This document shows positions 7,751 through 15,382 of a DNA stretch of 27,950 bases, piece by piece. The DNA comes from Galactobacter sp. (lineage in GTDB: Bacteria; Actinomycetota; Actinomycetes; Actinomycetales; Micrococcaceae). The stretch covers positions 1 to 27,950 of the forward strand of contig NZ_JALAGT010000064.1 of NCBI RefSeq assembly GCF_022712295.1, in the 5' to 3' direction. A program made the translations under genes and the position numbers. Position 1 is the first letter of the stretch, and every line of letters begins with the position of its first letter. The notes under the pieces are model-generated. The model had not been told where the DNA came from and ran no database searches. It saw only the letters and a list, made by a program, of their open reading frames with translations.

Positions 7751-7756
7751 GCTAGA
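7751..7756 (+). promoter_or_regulatory. Possible thrS -10 box
   Basis: TAGACT within GGCTAGACTGG, about 72 bases before the thrS start, in the region shared with the divergent vapB promoter. The matching -35 is weak, so this is tentative. Confidence 0.35.
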
Positions 7757-7827
7757 CTGGTTCGCGGTCGGCCGTGGCCTCCGTATGCCACATGCTCATG
7801 AGACCTGATCACGAAAGAGAGACACCT

Positions 7828-9849
7828 GTGTCGCAGAACATCACGCTGAACATCGACAACGAACAGCGGGAGGTGACTCAGGGAACCACCGGCGCCGAGG
7901 CCTTCGCGGACAACAAGCAGATCGTCGTGATGCGCGTGGACGGCGTCCTCCAGGATCTCTCACGTGTCCTCGTGGACGGGACCACCGTCGAGGGTGTGAG
8001 CATCGATTCGCAGGACGGTCTCAACGTGCTGCGTCACTCCACCGGTCACGTGTTGGCCCAGGCCGTGCAGCAGTTGCGCCCCGACGCCAAGCTCGGCATC
8101 GGCCCCTACATCACCGACGGCTTCTACTTCGACTTCGACGTCGAGGAACCCTTCACCCCGGAGGACCTCAAGAAGCTGGAGAAGATGATGTTGAAGATCG
8201 TCAACCAGAACCAGATCTTCGTGCGCCAGGAAGCCACGCCGGTCCAGGCCCGTGAGCGCATGGCGGAGGAGCCATACAAGCTGGCCCTGCTGAACAAGGC
8301 AGACAACGATGACGAGTCCGGTGAGGGCGTCTCCGTCGAGGTGGCCGCAGGCGAGACCACCATCTACGAGAACGTGGACCGCAAGTCCGGAGACGTGGTG
8401 TGGTGCGACCTGTGCCGCGGCCCGCACCTGCCCAACACCAAACTGATCTCCAATGCCTTTGCGCTGACCCGCTCCGCCGCCGCCTACTGGCTTGGCAACG
8501 AGAAGAACAAGCAGCTGCAGCGCATCTACGGCACCGCGTGGCCCTCCAAGGCCGAACTGAAGGCCTACCAGGAGCGCATCGCCGAGGCGGAGCGCCGAGA
8601 CCACCGCAAGCTCGGCACCGAGTTGGACCTGTTCTCCTTCCCCGACGAGCTGGGCTCCGGCCTGCCGATGTTCCACCCCAAGGGCGGCATCATCAAGAAG
8701 GAGATGGAGGACTACGTCCGCGACCGCCACGTGGCCGAGGGCTTCCAGTACGTGGGTACTCCGCACATCACCAAGGAGGGCCTGTTCCACACCTCCGGCC
8801 ACCTGCCGTACTACGCCGACGCGATGTTCCCGCCGCTGCACGTGGACGAGGAGCGCGACGAGGACGGTAACATCACCAAGCCGGGCCAGGACTACCGGCT
8901 GAAGTCCATGAACTGCCCCATGCACAACCTGATCTTCCGCTCGCGTGGGCGCTCCTACCGTGAGCTTCCGCTGCGCCTGTTCGAGTTCGGTCACGTGTAC
9001 CGCTACGAGAAGTCCGGTGTGGTCCATGGCCTCACCCGCGTGCGCGGCTTCGCCCAGGACGACTCCCACTCCTACGTCACCAAGGAGCAGGCTCCTGAGG
9101 AGGCGGCCCACCTGCTGACCTTCATGCTCTCCCTGCTGCGGGACTTCGGCATGGAGGACTATTACCTGGAACTGTCCACGCGCGATCCGGAGTCGGACAA
9201 GTTCATCGGCTCGGATGAGCAGTGGGAGGAGGCCACGGCCGTTCTGGAGAAGGTGGCCACCGCCTCCGGCGTGGAGCTGGTCCCGGATCCGGGTGGAGCC
9301 GCGTTCTACGGCCCCAAGATCTCCGTGCAGGCCCGCGACGCCATCGGCCGCACCTGGCAGATGGGTACCGTGCAGTACGACTTCAACCAGCCGGCCCGCT
9401 TCGGCCTGGAGTACCAGGCCGCCGACGGCTCCCGTCAGGAGCCGGTCATGATCCACGCAGCCAAGTTCGGTTCCATCGAGCGCTTCATGGGCGTGCTGAC
9501 CGAGCACTACGCCGGGGCCTTCCCGGCCTGGCTGGCTCCCGTCCAGGTCCGCGCGATCCCCGTGGCAGAAGCCTTCAACGACTATCTTGCCGAGGTCGTG
9601 GACAAGCTCAAGGCTCAGGGCATCCGCGCCGAGCTGGACGACGCCACGGATCGTTTCCCCAAGAAGATCCGCAACGCGTCCAAGGAGAAGATCCCCTTCG
9701 TGCTCATCGCCGGTGGCGACGATGCCGAGGCCGGGGCTGTGTCCTTCCGTTACCGCGACGGCAGCCAGGACAACCAGGTGCCGGTGGACGAGGCCGTCAA
9801 CCGGATCGTGGAGCACGTGCGCAACCGGGTGAACACGGACCATGACTGA
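7828..9849 (+). CDS. thrS: Threonyl-tRNA synthetase
   Basis: A 673-residue class II synthetase. GTG 7828 is chosen because the TGS domain begins there (SQNITLNIDN) and a purine run, GAAAGAGAG, precedes it; ATG 7798 would add ten atypical residues. After TGS comes the editing domain (HSTGHVLAQAV, and CRGPHLPN). The catalytic domain has the zinc ligands C363 (MNCPMH), H414 (DDSHSY) and H543 (MIHAAKFG), spaced as in E. coli ThrRS. Motif 2 is TRVRGF and motif 3 includes GSIERFMG. The anticodon-binding domain follows to the end. The 3' end overlaps the HIT gene by eight bases. The leader of roughly 65 bases is too short for a T-box. Confidence 0.98.
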   Translation: MSQNITLNIDNEQREVTQGTTGAEAFADNKQIVVMRVDGVLQDLSRVLVDGTTVEGVSIDSQDGLNVLRHSTGHVLAQAVQQLRPDAKLGIGPYITDGFYFDFDVEEPFTPEDLKKLEKMMLKIVNQNQIFVRQEATPVQARERMAEEPYKLALLNKADNDDESGEGVSVEVAAGETTIYENVDRKSGDVVWCDLCRGPHLPNTKLISNAFALTRSAAAYWLGNEKNKQLQRIYGTAWPSKAELKAYQERIAEAERRDHRKLGTELDLFSFPDELGSGLPMFHPKGGIIKKEMEDYVRDRHVAEGFQYVGTPHITKEGLFHTSGHLPYYADAMFPPLHVDEERDEDGNITKPGQDYRLKSMNCPMHNLIFRSRGRSYRELPLRLFEFGHVYRYEKSGVVHGLTRVRGFAQDDSHSYVTKEQAPEEAAHLLTFMLSLLRDFGMEDYYLELSTRDPESDKFIGSDEQWEEATAVLEKVATASGVELVPDPGGAAFYGPKISVQARDAIGRTWQMGTVQYDFNQPARFGLEYQAADGSRQEPVMIHAAKFGSIERFMGVLTEHYAGAFPAWLAPVQVRAIPVAEAFNDYLAEVVDKLKAQGIRAELDDATDRFPKKIRNASKEKIPFVLIAGGDDAEAGAVSFRYRDGSQDNQVPVDEAVNRIVEHVRNRVNTDHD

Positions 9850-10423
9850 GGACCTTCCCAGCGATCTGCCCGGATCTGACGCCGAGGCCACCGACGGTTT
9901 CGAGCTCCCCTCTGCGCCCGATGCTTTCGGTCGGTTGTGGACGCCGTACCGCATGGCCTATGTGGAGAAGGGCCAGGACCAGGTCAAGGACAAGGACTCC
10001 TGCCCGTTCTGTGCGGCACCATCACGCACCGACGAGGAGTCCCTCATCGTGTACCGCGGTGAGTACTGTTTCGTGAACCTGAACCTGTACCCCTACAACC
10101 CGGGCCACATGATGGTGCTGCCCTACCGTCACGTGCCCAACTACACGGACATCACGCCGGAGGAGACCGTGGAGATGGCGCAGCTGGCTCAGAAGGCCAT
10201 GCGGGTGGCGCGCCACGTGTCACATCCTGACGGCTTCAACCTCGGGATGAACCAGGGTCAGGCCGGCGGCGCGGGCATCGCGGCGCACCTGCACCAGCAT
10301 GTGATCCCTCGCTGGAACGGGGACGCGAATTTCTTCCCGATCATCGCCCACACCAAGGCCATTCCGGTGGTCCTCGGCGACACCCTGCGCCTGATGAAGC
10401 AGGGCTGGGCGGAGATCGACTGA
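9842..10423 (+). CDS. HIT-domain protein, likely AP4A phosphorylase/hydrolase
   Basis: A 193-residue histidine-triad protein. The catalytic triad is HLHQHVIPRW at residues 149-158, and a CPFC pair at about 58-61 (in DSCPFCAAPS) suggests the metal site seen in related HIT proteins. The HIT core LNLYPYNPGHMMVLPYRH is clear. The mycobacterial gene in the same position beside thrS encodes an AP4A phosphorylase. A link with thrS makes sense, because aminoacyl-tRNA synthetases produce AP4A. The start ATG lies within the thrS 3' end (eight-base overlap), so the two are co-transcribed. The exact reaction, phosphorolysis or hydrolysis, cannot be read from the sequence. Confidence 0.92.
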   Translation: MTEDLPSDLPGSDAEATDGFELPSAPDAFGRLWTPYRMAYVEKGQDQVKDKDSCPFCAAPSRTDEESLIVYRGEYCFVNLNLYPYNPGHMMVLPYRHVPNYTDITPEETVEMAQLAQKAMRVARHVSHPDGFNLGMNQGQAGGAGIAAHLHQHVIPRWNGDANFFPIIAHTKAIPVVLGDTLRLMKQGWAEID

Positions 10424-10441
10424 GCCACGGGCTCAGGTAAC

Positions 10442-10477
10442 AATGCCCGACGGCGGTGCCCACCGCCGTCGGGCATT
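10442..10477. terminator. Bidirectional terminator between HIT and EamA genes
   Basis: Perfect inverted repeat with arms of 17 bases (AATGCCCGACGGCGGTG and its complement) and a two-base centre. It lies 18 bases past the HIT stop and 9 bases past the convergent EamA gene, so it can end both transcripts. Confidence 0.9.
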
Positions 10478-10486
10478 CTCGCCTTC

Positions 10487-11434
10487 TCAGCGGCGCCGCG
10501 CGCCGCTGGTGCGCTTGCGTACGGCCAGTAGCGCACATCCGATCACGGCCAGCCCACCCACAATGGTGGCCCATCCAATGTGCTCACCGAGCAGCAGCGC
10601 CGCCCAGAGGATACTCATGACCGGCTGGCTCAACTGCACCTGGCTCACCTGGGCCATGGGACCGATACCGAGACCCCGATACCATGCGAAGAAGCCCAGG
10701 AACATGCTAACCACGGCCAGGTAGGCGAAGGATCCCCACTGTGCTGGGCCGCCCGTGGGCGGCTGCTGGACCCAGGCAATGATGGTCAGAACGATCATCA
10801 AGGGCGAGGCAAGGACCAGCGCCCAGGAGATGGTTTGCCACGACCCGATGGTGCGGGTGAGCAGGCCGCCTTCGGCGTAGCCGATGGCACAGACGATTAC
10901 GGCTGCGAAGAGGAGTAGATCGGCGAGCCTGAGTCCTCCGAAGCCGCCACCCTGGACTACGGCGAAGGTCACCGCGGCAACTGCACCGGTCGCAGCGGCG
11001 GCCCAGAAGGCCCTGCTTGGTCGTTCTCGTGTGCGCAACACAGAGATCACCGCGGTCGCGGCAGGCAGCAGAGCGATGACCACTGCGCCGTGGCTTGCCG
11101 GGGCCGTGGTCAGGGCGAAGGACGTCAGCAAGGGGAACCCGAGGACGGCGCCACCGGCCACGACGGCCACCTGGATCCACTGCCGTCCGTGAGGACGACG
11201 GTCGCGGCGGAAGTGACCGGTGAAGTAGAGCGCGACTGCAGCCAGGAGGGCTGCGACCACGGCGCGCCCTGAGCCCACGAAGAGGGCCGACATGTCCCCG
11301 TCCTGTACCGCGACGCGGGTCAGCGGGACGGTGAAGGAGAAAGCTGTCACCCCGAGCAGGCCCCACCACAGGCCGGCACGGGTGGAATGTAGCGGTTCTG
11401 ACGTAGGCGCGATAGCGGTACTGTTAGCCTTCAT
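10487..11434 (-). CDS. EamA/DMT-family membrane exporter
   Basis: A 315-residue protein with about ten hydrophobic helices in two EamA repeats: the first from about residue 20 (GLLGVTAFSFTVPLTRVAV), the second from about 155 (LLLFAAVIVCAIGYAEGGLL). Helices continue to AALLLGEHIG and a short basic cytoplasmic tail (RKRTSGARRR). This is the drug/metabolite transporter superfamily; substrates are often amino acids or small metabolites, but none can be named here. The only reasonable start is ATG 11434-11432, which shares the sequence CATG with the ATG of the divergent mocR-type gene. The usual logic of such pairs is that the MocR regulator controls the transporter. No ribosome site precedes the ATG. 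Confidence 0.88.
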   Translation of the reverse strand: MKANSTAIAPTSEPLHSTRAGLWWGLLGVTAFSFTVPLTRVAVQDGDMSALFVGSGRAVVAALLAAVALYFTGHFRRDRRPHGRQWIQVAVVAGGAVLGFPLLTSFALTTAPASHGAVVIALLPAATAVISVLRTRERPSRAFWAAAATGAVAAVTFAVVQGGGFGGLRLADLLLFAAVIVCAIGYAEGGLLTRTIGSWQTISWALVLASPLMIVLTIIAWVQQPPTGGPAQWGSFAYLAVVSMFLGFFAWYRGLGIGPMAQVSQVQLSQPVMSILWAALLLGEHIGWATIVGGLAVIGCALLAVRKRTSGARRR

Positions 11435-11445
11435 GCAACACAGTA
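11419..11445. promoter_or_regulatory. Overlapping divergent promoter/operator of eamA and mocR
   Basis: TACTGT at 11419-11424 and its exact inverse ACAGTA at 11440-11445 are spaced by 15 bases and centred on the shared CATG. Each is a -10-like box facing the start codon of its own gene, eight and five bases away. TTCTGA at 11396-11401 gives a 17-base spacer for the rightward promoter; TTCCTC (minus strand, 11468-11463) does the same leftward. Confidence 0.5.
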
Positions 11446-12842
11446 GCAGTGATCGGATTGCGGAGGAACTACGGCGCTGGGCTCGGGCGGAGCCTGCCGG
11501 CACCAGGCTGCCGTCCACCCGGACCTTGGTGAAACGATTCGAGGCCAGCCCGGTCACCGTTCAGCAGGCGTTGCGCTCCCTCAGCGCCGCCGGTGAGATC
11601 GAGACGCGTCCGGGAGTCGGAACGTTCACCCGCGCCAAGCCGGTGCTACGAGGAGTCGACTTCAGTTGGCAGACCGCAGCGCTGGGCACTCCCCAGCAGA
11701 AGTTGGAACCGGCCACGTCATTACGCTCCGAACCGGGCAACGTGATCGCCCTTCACTCCGGATATCCACGAGCAGAGCTGCTACCCGTCCGATTGGTGCG
11801 CAGTGCATTGAGCCGAGCCGCCCGTGGAAACGCAGCGGTATCGCGGGCGGACTCGGCCGGGATGCCTGAATTGCAGAGCTGGTTCGCACAAGAGCTGGAG
11901 TCCTCGATGCTTCCTGGGCTTGCGGCACCCTCAGCCAGGGACGTGGTGGTCTTCCCCGGAAGCCAGGCTGCTCTCAGCGCCCTGTACCGTTCCCTGATCG
12001 GCGCGGGTGAACCTTTGCTCATCGAGTCACCTACGTATTGGGGAGCGATGCTCGCAGCGCGTCAGGTCGGTGTGCGTCTGGTACCCGTGCCCAGCGGTCC
12101 AGACGGGCCGGACCCGGTGGCACTGGAACGCGCATTCGCGCAGACCAGAGCTCGCGCCTTCTACGCTCAGCCCAATTTCGCGAACCCGACCGGGGCACAA
12201 TGGGCCCCCGAGTCTGCGAGGCGGGTATTGGAGGTGGTGCGTGCCAACGGTGCTTTCCTGATCGAGGACGACTGGGCGCACGACTTCGGGATCACGGCCT
12301 CGTCGCACCCCTTGGCTGCGCAAGATTCCGATGGTCATGTGGTGTACATCCGATCCCTCACCAAGAGCGTTTCGCCTGCGATTCGCGTGGCCGCAGTGGT
12401 GGCACGCGGACCGGCGAGGGAGCGGCTGTTGGCCGAGGCCCAGGCTCAGGCCATGTATGTGAGCCCCGTGTTGCAGGAGGCCGCTGTGGACGTGGTGTCC
12501 CAACCCGGATGGCGATCACATCTTCATTCGCTACGTGCTCGATTGCAGGAACAACGAGACCACTTGGCGGCTGCAGTGTCCCAACATGTTCCGCAGGCCG
12601 AACTGGCACAGCTGCCGACGGGTGGATTGAATCTCTGGCTGCGGCTGCCTGACGAAACCGACCTCGTGGAGCTCCAGGACCGGTGCCGCGTTCGTGGAGT
12701 CATGGTCGCAGTGGGCGATGAATGGTTCCCGGCCGAGCCGACCGGCCGGTACATCAGGCTGAACTACGCAGGTGCGGATCCAGCTGCATTCACGGACGCC
12801 GCTGCAGTGTTGGGTCAAGAGTTGGAGCAAGTCAAATTCTAA
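11433..12842 (+). CDS. MocR/PdxR-type regulator (GntR helix-turn-helix plus aminotransferase-like domain)
   Basis: A 469-residue PLP-binding transcription factor. The N-terminal winged helix spans about 1-70 (PSTRTLVKRFEASPVTVQQAL; then IETRPGVGTF). After a linker comes a fold-type I aminotransferase domain with NPTGAQW, the acidic IEDDWAHDFG and the Schiff-base lysine K311 in SLTKSVSPAIR. It starts at ATG 11433, sharing CATG with the divergent EamA gene, and lies 119 bases upstream of pdxS on the same strand. Members of this family respond to PLP or to amino-compound/PLP adducts. It could therefore be a PdxR controlling pdxST or a local regulator of the EamA exporter; the divergent layout favours the exporter, and pdxS has its own palindrome. 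A gene symbol is withheld. Confidence 0.92.
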   Translation: MQHSSSDRIAEELRRWARAEPAGTRLPSTRTLVKRFEASPVTVQQALRSLSAAGEIETRPGVGTFTRAKPVLRGVDFSWQTAALGTPQQKLEPATSLRSEPGNVIALHSGYPRAELLPVRLVRSALSRAARGNAAVSRADSAGMPELQSWFAQELESSMLPGLAAPSARDVVVFPGSQAALSALYRSLIGAGEPLLIESPTYWGAMLAARQVGVRLVPVPSGPDGPDPVALERAFAQTRARAFYAQPNFANPTGAQWAPESARRVLEVVRANGAFLIEDDWAHDFGITASSHPLAAQDSDGHVVYIRSLTKSVSPAIRVAAVVARGPARERLLAEAQAQAMYVSPVLQEAAVDVVSQPGWRSHLHSLRARLQEQRDHLAAAVSQHVPQAELAQLPTGGLNLWLRLPDETDLVELQDRCRVRGVMVAVGDEWFPAEPTGRYIRLNYAGADPAAFTDAAAVLGQELEQVKF

Positions 12843-12853
12843 GCCTCGGTGGT

Positions 12854-12869
12854 GCGTCATGTATGACGC
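12854..12869. promoter_or_regulatory. Palindromic operator candidate upstream of pdxS
   Basis: GCGTCAT-GT-ATGACGC, seven-base arms that match perfectly, 11 bases after the mocR stop and about 93 bases before pdxS. GT...AC-ended palindromes are common targets of GntR-family proteins, so MocR is a candidate ligand. The remaining stretch to pdxS also has a GGGCGC-GAGT-GCGCCC hairpin near 12916-12935. Confidence 0.5.
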
Positions 12870-12961
12870 GACATCCTGGGGAACGTTTCAGACCCGCCCA
12901 TAGCGTTGTGCAGCAGGGGCGCGAGTGCGCCCGCGACAAATCCTCTTAACTAGGAGAAGAA

Positions 12962-13891
12962 GTGGCTGAGAACACCGAGCAGGTCACAGGCGGCACCCGC
13001 GTCAAGCGCGGTATGGCGGAGATGCTCAAGGGCGGCGTCATCATGGACGTCGTCACCCCGGAACAGGCCAAGATCGCCGAGGATGCAGGCGCCGTGGCCG
13101 TGATGGCACTGGAGCGCGTACCCGCCGACATCCGTGCAGAGGGCGGCGTGTCCCGCATGTCCGACCCCGACATGATCCAGGGCATCATCGACACCGTCTC
13201 GATCCCGGTCATGGCCAAGGCCCGCATCGGCCACTTCGTCGAGGCCCAGGTGCTGCAGAGCCTCGGTGTGGACTACATCGACGAGTCCGAGGTCCTGACC
13301 CCGGCCGACTATTCCAACCACATCTCCAAGCACGACTTCACAGTGCCGTTCGTCTGCGGTGCAACCAACCTGGGTGAGGCGCTGCGCCGCATCACCGAGG
13401 GTGCCGCAATGATCCGCTCCAAGGGCGAGGCCGGGACCGGCGACGTCTCCAACGCGACGACGCACATGCGCAAGATCCGCGCCGAGATCAAGGCCCTGAC
13501 GGCCATGCCTGAGGACGAACTCTACGTTGCCGCGAAGAACCTGCAGGCCCCCTACGACCTCGTGGCCGAGATCGCCCGCACCGGCGAGCTCCCCGTGGTG
13601 CTCTTCACCGCGGGCGGCATCGCCACTCCGGCAGACGCTGCCATGATGATGCAGCTGGGCGCCCAGGGTGTGTTCGTTGGCTCCGGCATCTTCAAGTCCG
13701 GCAACCCCGCCGAGCGTGCCGCCGCCATCGTCAAGGCCACCACCTTCTACGACGATCCGAAGGTCATCGCCGACGTCTCGCGTGGCTTGGGCGATGCCAT
13801 GGTGGGCATCAATGTGCCTCAGGGCCACCCGGCCGGTCCGGGTGAGCTGCAGGGCACCTCCTTCACCAACTTCTCCGAGCGCGGCTGGTGA
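12962..13891 (+). CDS. pdxS: Pyridoxal 5'-phosphate synthase subunit PdxS
   Basis: A 309-residue (beta/alpha)8 barrel that makes PLP from ribose 5-phosphate, glyceraldehyde 3-phosphate and ammonia in the DXP-independent pathway. GTG 12962 is chosen because AGGAGAAGA is directly before it. Catalytic residues are recognisable: D29 in GVIMDVV, K86 in VMAKARIGH (first Schiff base) and K154 in IRSKGEAGTGDV (second). It forms a 12-mer decorated by PdxT, and pdxT follows with a GTGA overlap at 13888-13891. The 119-base upstream region holds a palindrome that may be its operator. Confidence 0.98.
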   Translation: MAENTEQVTGGTRVKRGMAEMLKGGVIMDVVTPEQAKIAEDAGAVAVMALERVPADIRAEGGVSRMSDPDMIQGIIDTVSIPVMAKARIGHFVEAQVLQSLGVDYIDESEVLTPADYSNHISKHDFTVPFVCGATNLGEALRRITEGAAMIRSKGEAGTGDVSNATTHMRKIRAEIKALTAMPEDELYVAAKNLQAPYDLVAEIARTGELPVVLFTAGGIATPADAAMMMQLGAQGVFVGSGIFKSGNPAERAAAIVKATTFYDDPKVIADVSRGLGDAMVGINVPQGHPAGPGELQGTSFTNFSERGW

Positions 13892-14565
13892 ACTCCGCCG
13901 CAGGTTCGTTGCCGCGCGTCGGCGTTCTGGCTCTTCAAGGCGACGTCCGTGAACACCTCGAAGCCCTGACCGCCGTCGGCGCGGAGGCCGTCGCGGTACG
14001 TCGGCCTGCAGAGTTGGCGTCGGTGGACGCGTTGGTGCTGCCCGGGGGAGAGTCCACGGTGATCGCCCGGCTGCTGCGGATCTTCGACCTCATGGAGCCA
14101 CTGCGCACCAGAATCGCTGCGGGAATGCCCGTCCTGGGAACCTGCGCAGGCATGATCCTGTTGGCAAACACCATCGCCGATCCCACCGTGGACGGAACCG
14201 GCGCAGAGCAGGAGAGCGTGGGCGGCATCGACGTGAGCGTGGAACGCAACGCCTTCGGCCGACAGGTGGACTCCTTCGAGACCACCCTGTCGGTGACCGG
14301 AATGGGTTCGACTCCCGTATCGGTGGACGCGGTGTTCATCCGCGCCCCGCGCGTGGTGTCGACAGGGGCCGACGTGGAGGTCTTGGCCGCAGTGGGTGAC
14401 TTCCCCGTCGCGGTGCGGCAGGGAAACCTGCTGGCCACGTCCTTCCACCCCGAATCAGCTGGCGTGGACGCGTTCCACGGCTGGCTCGTGGAGCGGGCCC
14501 AGGCACAGGCCCAGGCACAGGCCCAGGCACAGGCACAGGCACAGGCACAGATGACGGTGCGTTGA
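13888..14565 (+). CDS. pdxT: Pyridoxal 5'-phosphate synthase glutaminase subunit PdxT
   Basis: A 225-residue class I glutaminase that supplies ammonia to PdxS. The nucleophile is C86 in GTCAGM, and H187 and E189 in TSFHPE complete the triad; LPGGEST is the oxyanion-hole loop. The start GTG 13888 overlaps the pdxS stop. Enzymes of this family normally end soon after the helix DAFHGWLVERA. Here nine Ala-Gln pairs (residues 204-221) and MTVR are added, encoded by a hexanucleotide repeat at 14497-14550. The tail is dispensable for the fold as far as can be judged and probably extends from the surface. Confidence 0.97.
   Translation: MNSAAGSLPRVGVLALQGDVREHLEALTAVGAEAVAVRRPAELASVDALVLPGGESTVIARLLRIFDLMEPLRTRIAAGMPVLGTCAGMILLANTIADPTVDGTGAEQESVGGIDVSVERNAFGRQVDSFETTLSVTGMGSTPVSVDAVFIRAPRVVSTGADVEVLAAVGDFPVAVRQGNLLATSFHPESAGVDAFHGWLVERAQAQAQAQAQAQAQAQAQMTVR
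14497..14550 (+). repeat. Hexanucleotide tandem repeat coding for (Ala-Gln)9 in PdxT
   Basis: Nine six-base units, GCCCAG or GCACAG. The first six alternate, making three perfect 12-base units, and the last three are all GCACAG. Because the unit is two codons, copy-number change would alter tail length without shifting frame. Confidence 0.95.
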
Positions 14566-14609
14566 CACACGCGTCGGTGCGGATCTGCGGATCCGCACCG
14601 ACGCGTGTG
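14566..14609. terminator. Bidirectional terminator between pdxT and the SecD-P1-like gene
   Basis: Perfect 20-base arms (CACACGCGTCGGTGCGGATC and complement) around a TGCG loop, beginning one base after the pdxT stop. The convergent lipoprotein gene ends 39 bases beyond, so it can serve both strands. Confidence 0.9.
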
Positions 14610-14647
14610 CTTCAGCGCCGCACCATGTGCATTCCAGTGGCGGTGCC

Positions 14648-15352
14648 TTAGTCGGCCGCCGCGTTGATGGCGTCGGCGATCTCGGTCGCAGACGCCTCAG
14701 TGAGGTTGCCGCTGATCCGAGCCTTGCCATCCGTGACCACGGCCTGAGACAGAGGAGCAACCAGGAGCTTCTGATCCGCCATGATCGCGAAGCGCTTTCG
14801 GGGATCATCGTCGTTGTACTCGCTGGTCTCCTTGGTCAGTTTCTCGAGCGCCTCAGCCCCACCGTGGGTCATGTCCAGGTCGATGGCCCACTGGGCGCTT
14901 CCGTCGGGACGCACAGCGCTGGCCTCGTCCACGTCTGACGCGTCGAGGGCTATGCCACCGAGCAGATAGCGCCTGCCCTCGTCCGTGTCGCAGGCGATGT
15001 CATGCTTCTCGAACGCCGGTCCCGAGCCGGGCGAGGACGCCGCGCCGCTGCAGTCATATTTCAGGAAGCGCTGCCAGGTGGCCTCGTCGACCTCCCCGTT
15101 GCTTCCCGTGTCGGCTGGCATCGGCCCCAAGGAATCGACAGCGCCGACCACCGGGCGGAAGCTCAAGACGGCGGCCGGATTCTGCTGAGATTGGCCGGGA
15201 TCGGAGGACTCCGTGATTTGGGGACTGGTCGTGGCGGGACTCGGCGACGGAGCTGTGCCGGAGTCATCCATGCCGGGAAGGGTGCATCCGGTCAGGGCCA
15301 GGATTGCGGCGCAGGACAGGGAACGTCTGAGCGCCGACGGGCTAGGTCTCAT
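14648..15352 (-). CDS. Lipoprotein resembling the SecD P1 periplasmic domain
   Basis: A 234-residue exported lipoprotein. Residues 1-23 form a signal peptide with lipobox ALTGC (lipidation at C23), then a Ser/Pro/Thr-rich linker to about 60. Residues 63-230 align by eye with residues 123-312 of the SecD encoded at 21338. Shared stretches are FRPVVGAVDSL with FRPVLTAVQSL, GRRYLLGG with GTRYIMGP, QWAIDLD with QWAVNLE, DPRKRFAIMAD with DPRKQFAIVLD, and AVVTDGKARISGN with AVITDGKAQITGS. Two cysteines (C101, C121) sit at the positions of SecD C178 and C199. No transmembrane part of SecD is present. It follows the M3 peptidase gene by 30 bases on the same strand. There is no clear ribosome site; TATCGT six bases upstream suggests a possible leaderless start. 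Function unknown. Confidence 0.85.
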   Translation of the reverse strand: MRPSPSALRRSLSCAAILALTGCTLPGMDDSGTAPSPSPATTSPQITESSDPGQSQQNPAAVLSFRPVVGAVDSLGPMPADTGSNGEVDEATWQRFLKYDCSGAASSPGSGPAFEKHDIACDTDEGRRYLLGGIALDASDVDEASAVRPDGSAQWAIDLDMTHGGAEALEKLTKETSEYNDDDPRKRFAIMADQKLLVAPLSQAVVTDGKARISGNLTEASATEIADAINAAAD

Positions 15353-15382
15353 GGGTTCACGATACGCACACGCACTTGCGGA

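Noticed and set aside
7757..7827. T-box riboswitch ahead of thrS
   Set aside because: The leader is only about 65-70 bases, and I see no T-box consensus or terminator hairpin.
7960..9954. A 664-codon open frame on the minus strand
   Set aside because: Antisense to thrS; the His/Val/Leu-rich translation shows no known domain.
14497..14550. Phase-variable on/off switch in pdxT
   Set aside because: The unit is six bases, so slippage keeps the frame and only changes tail length.
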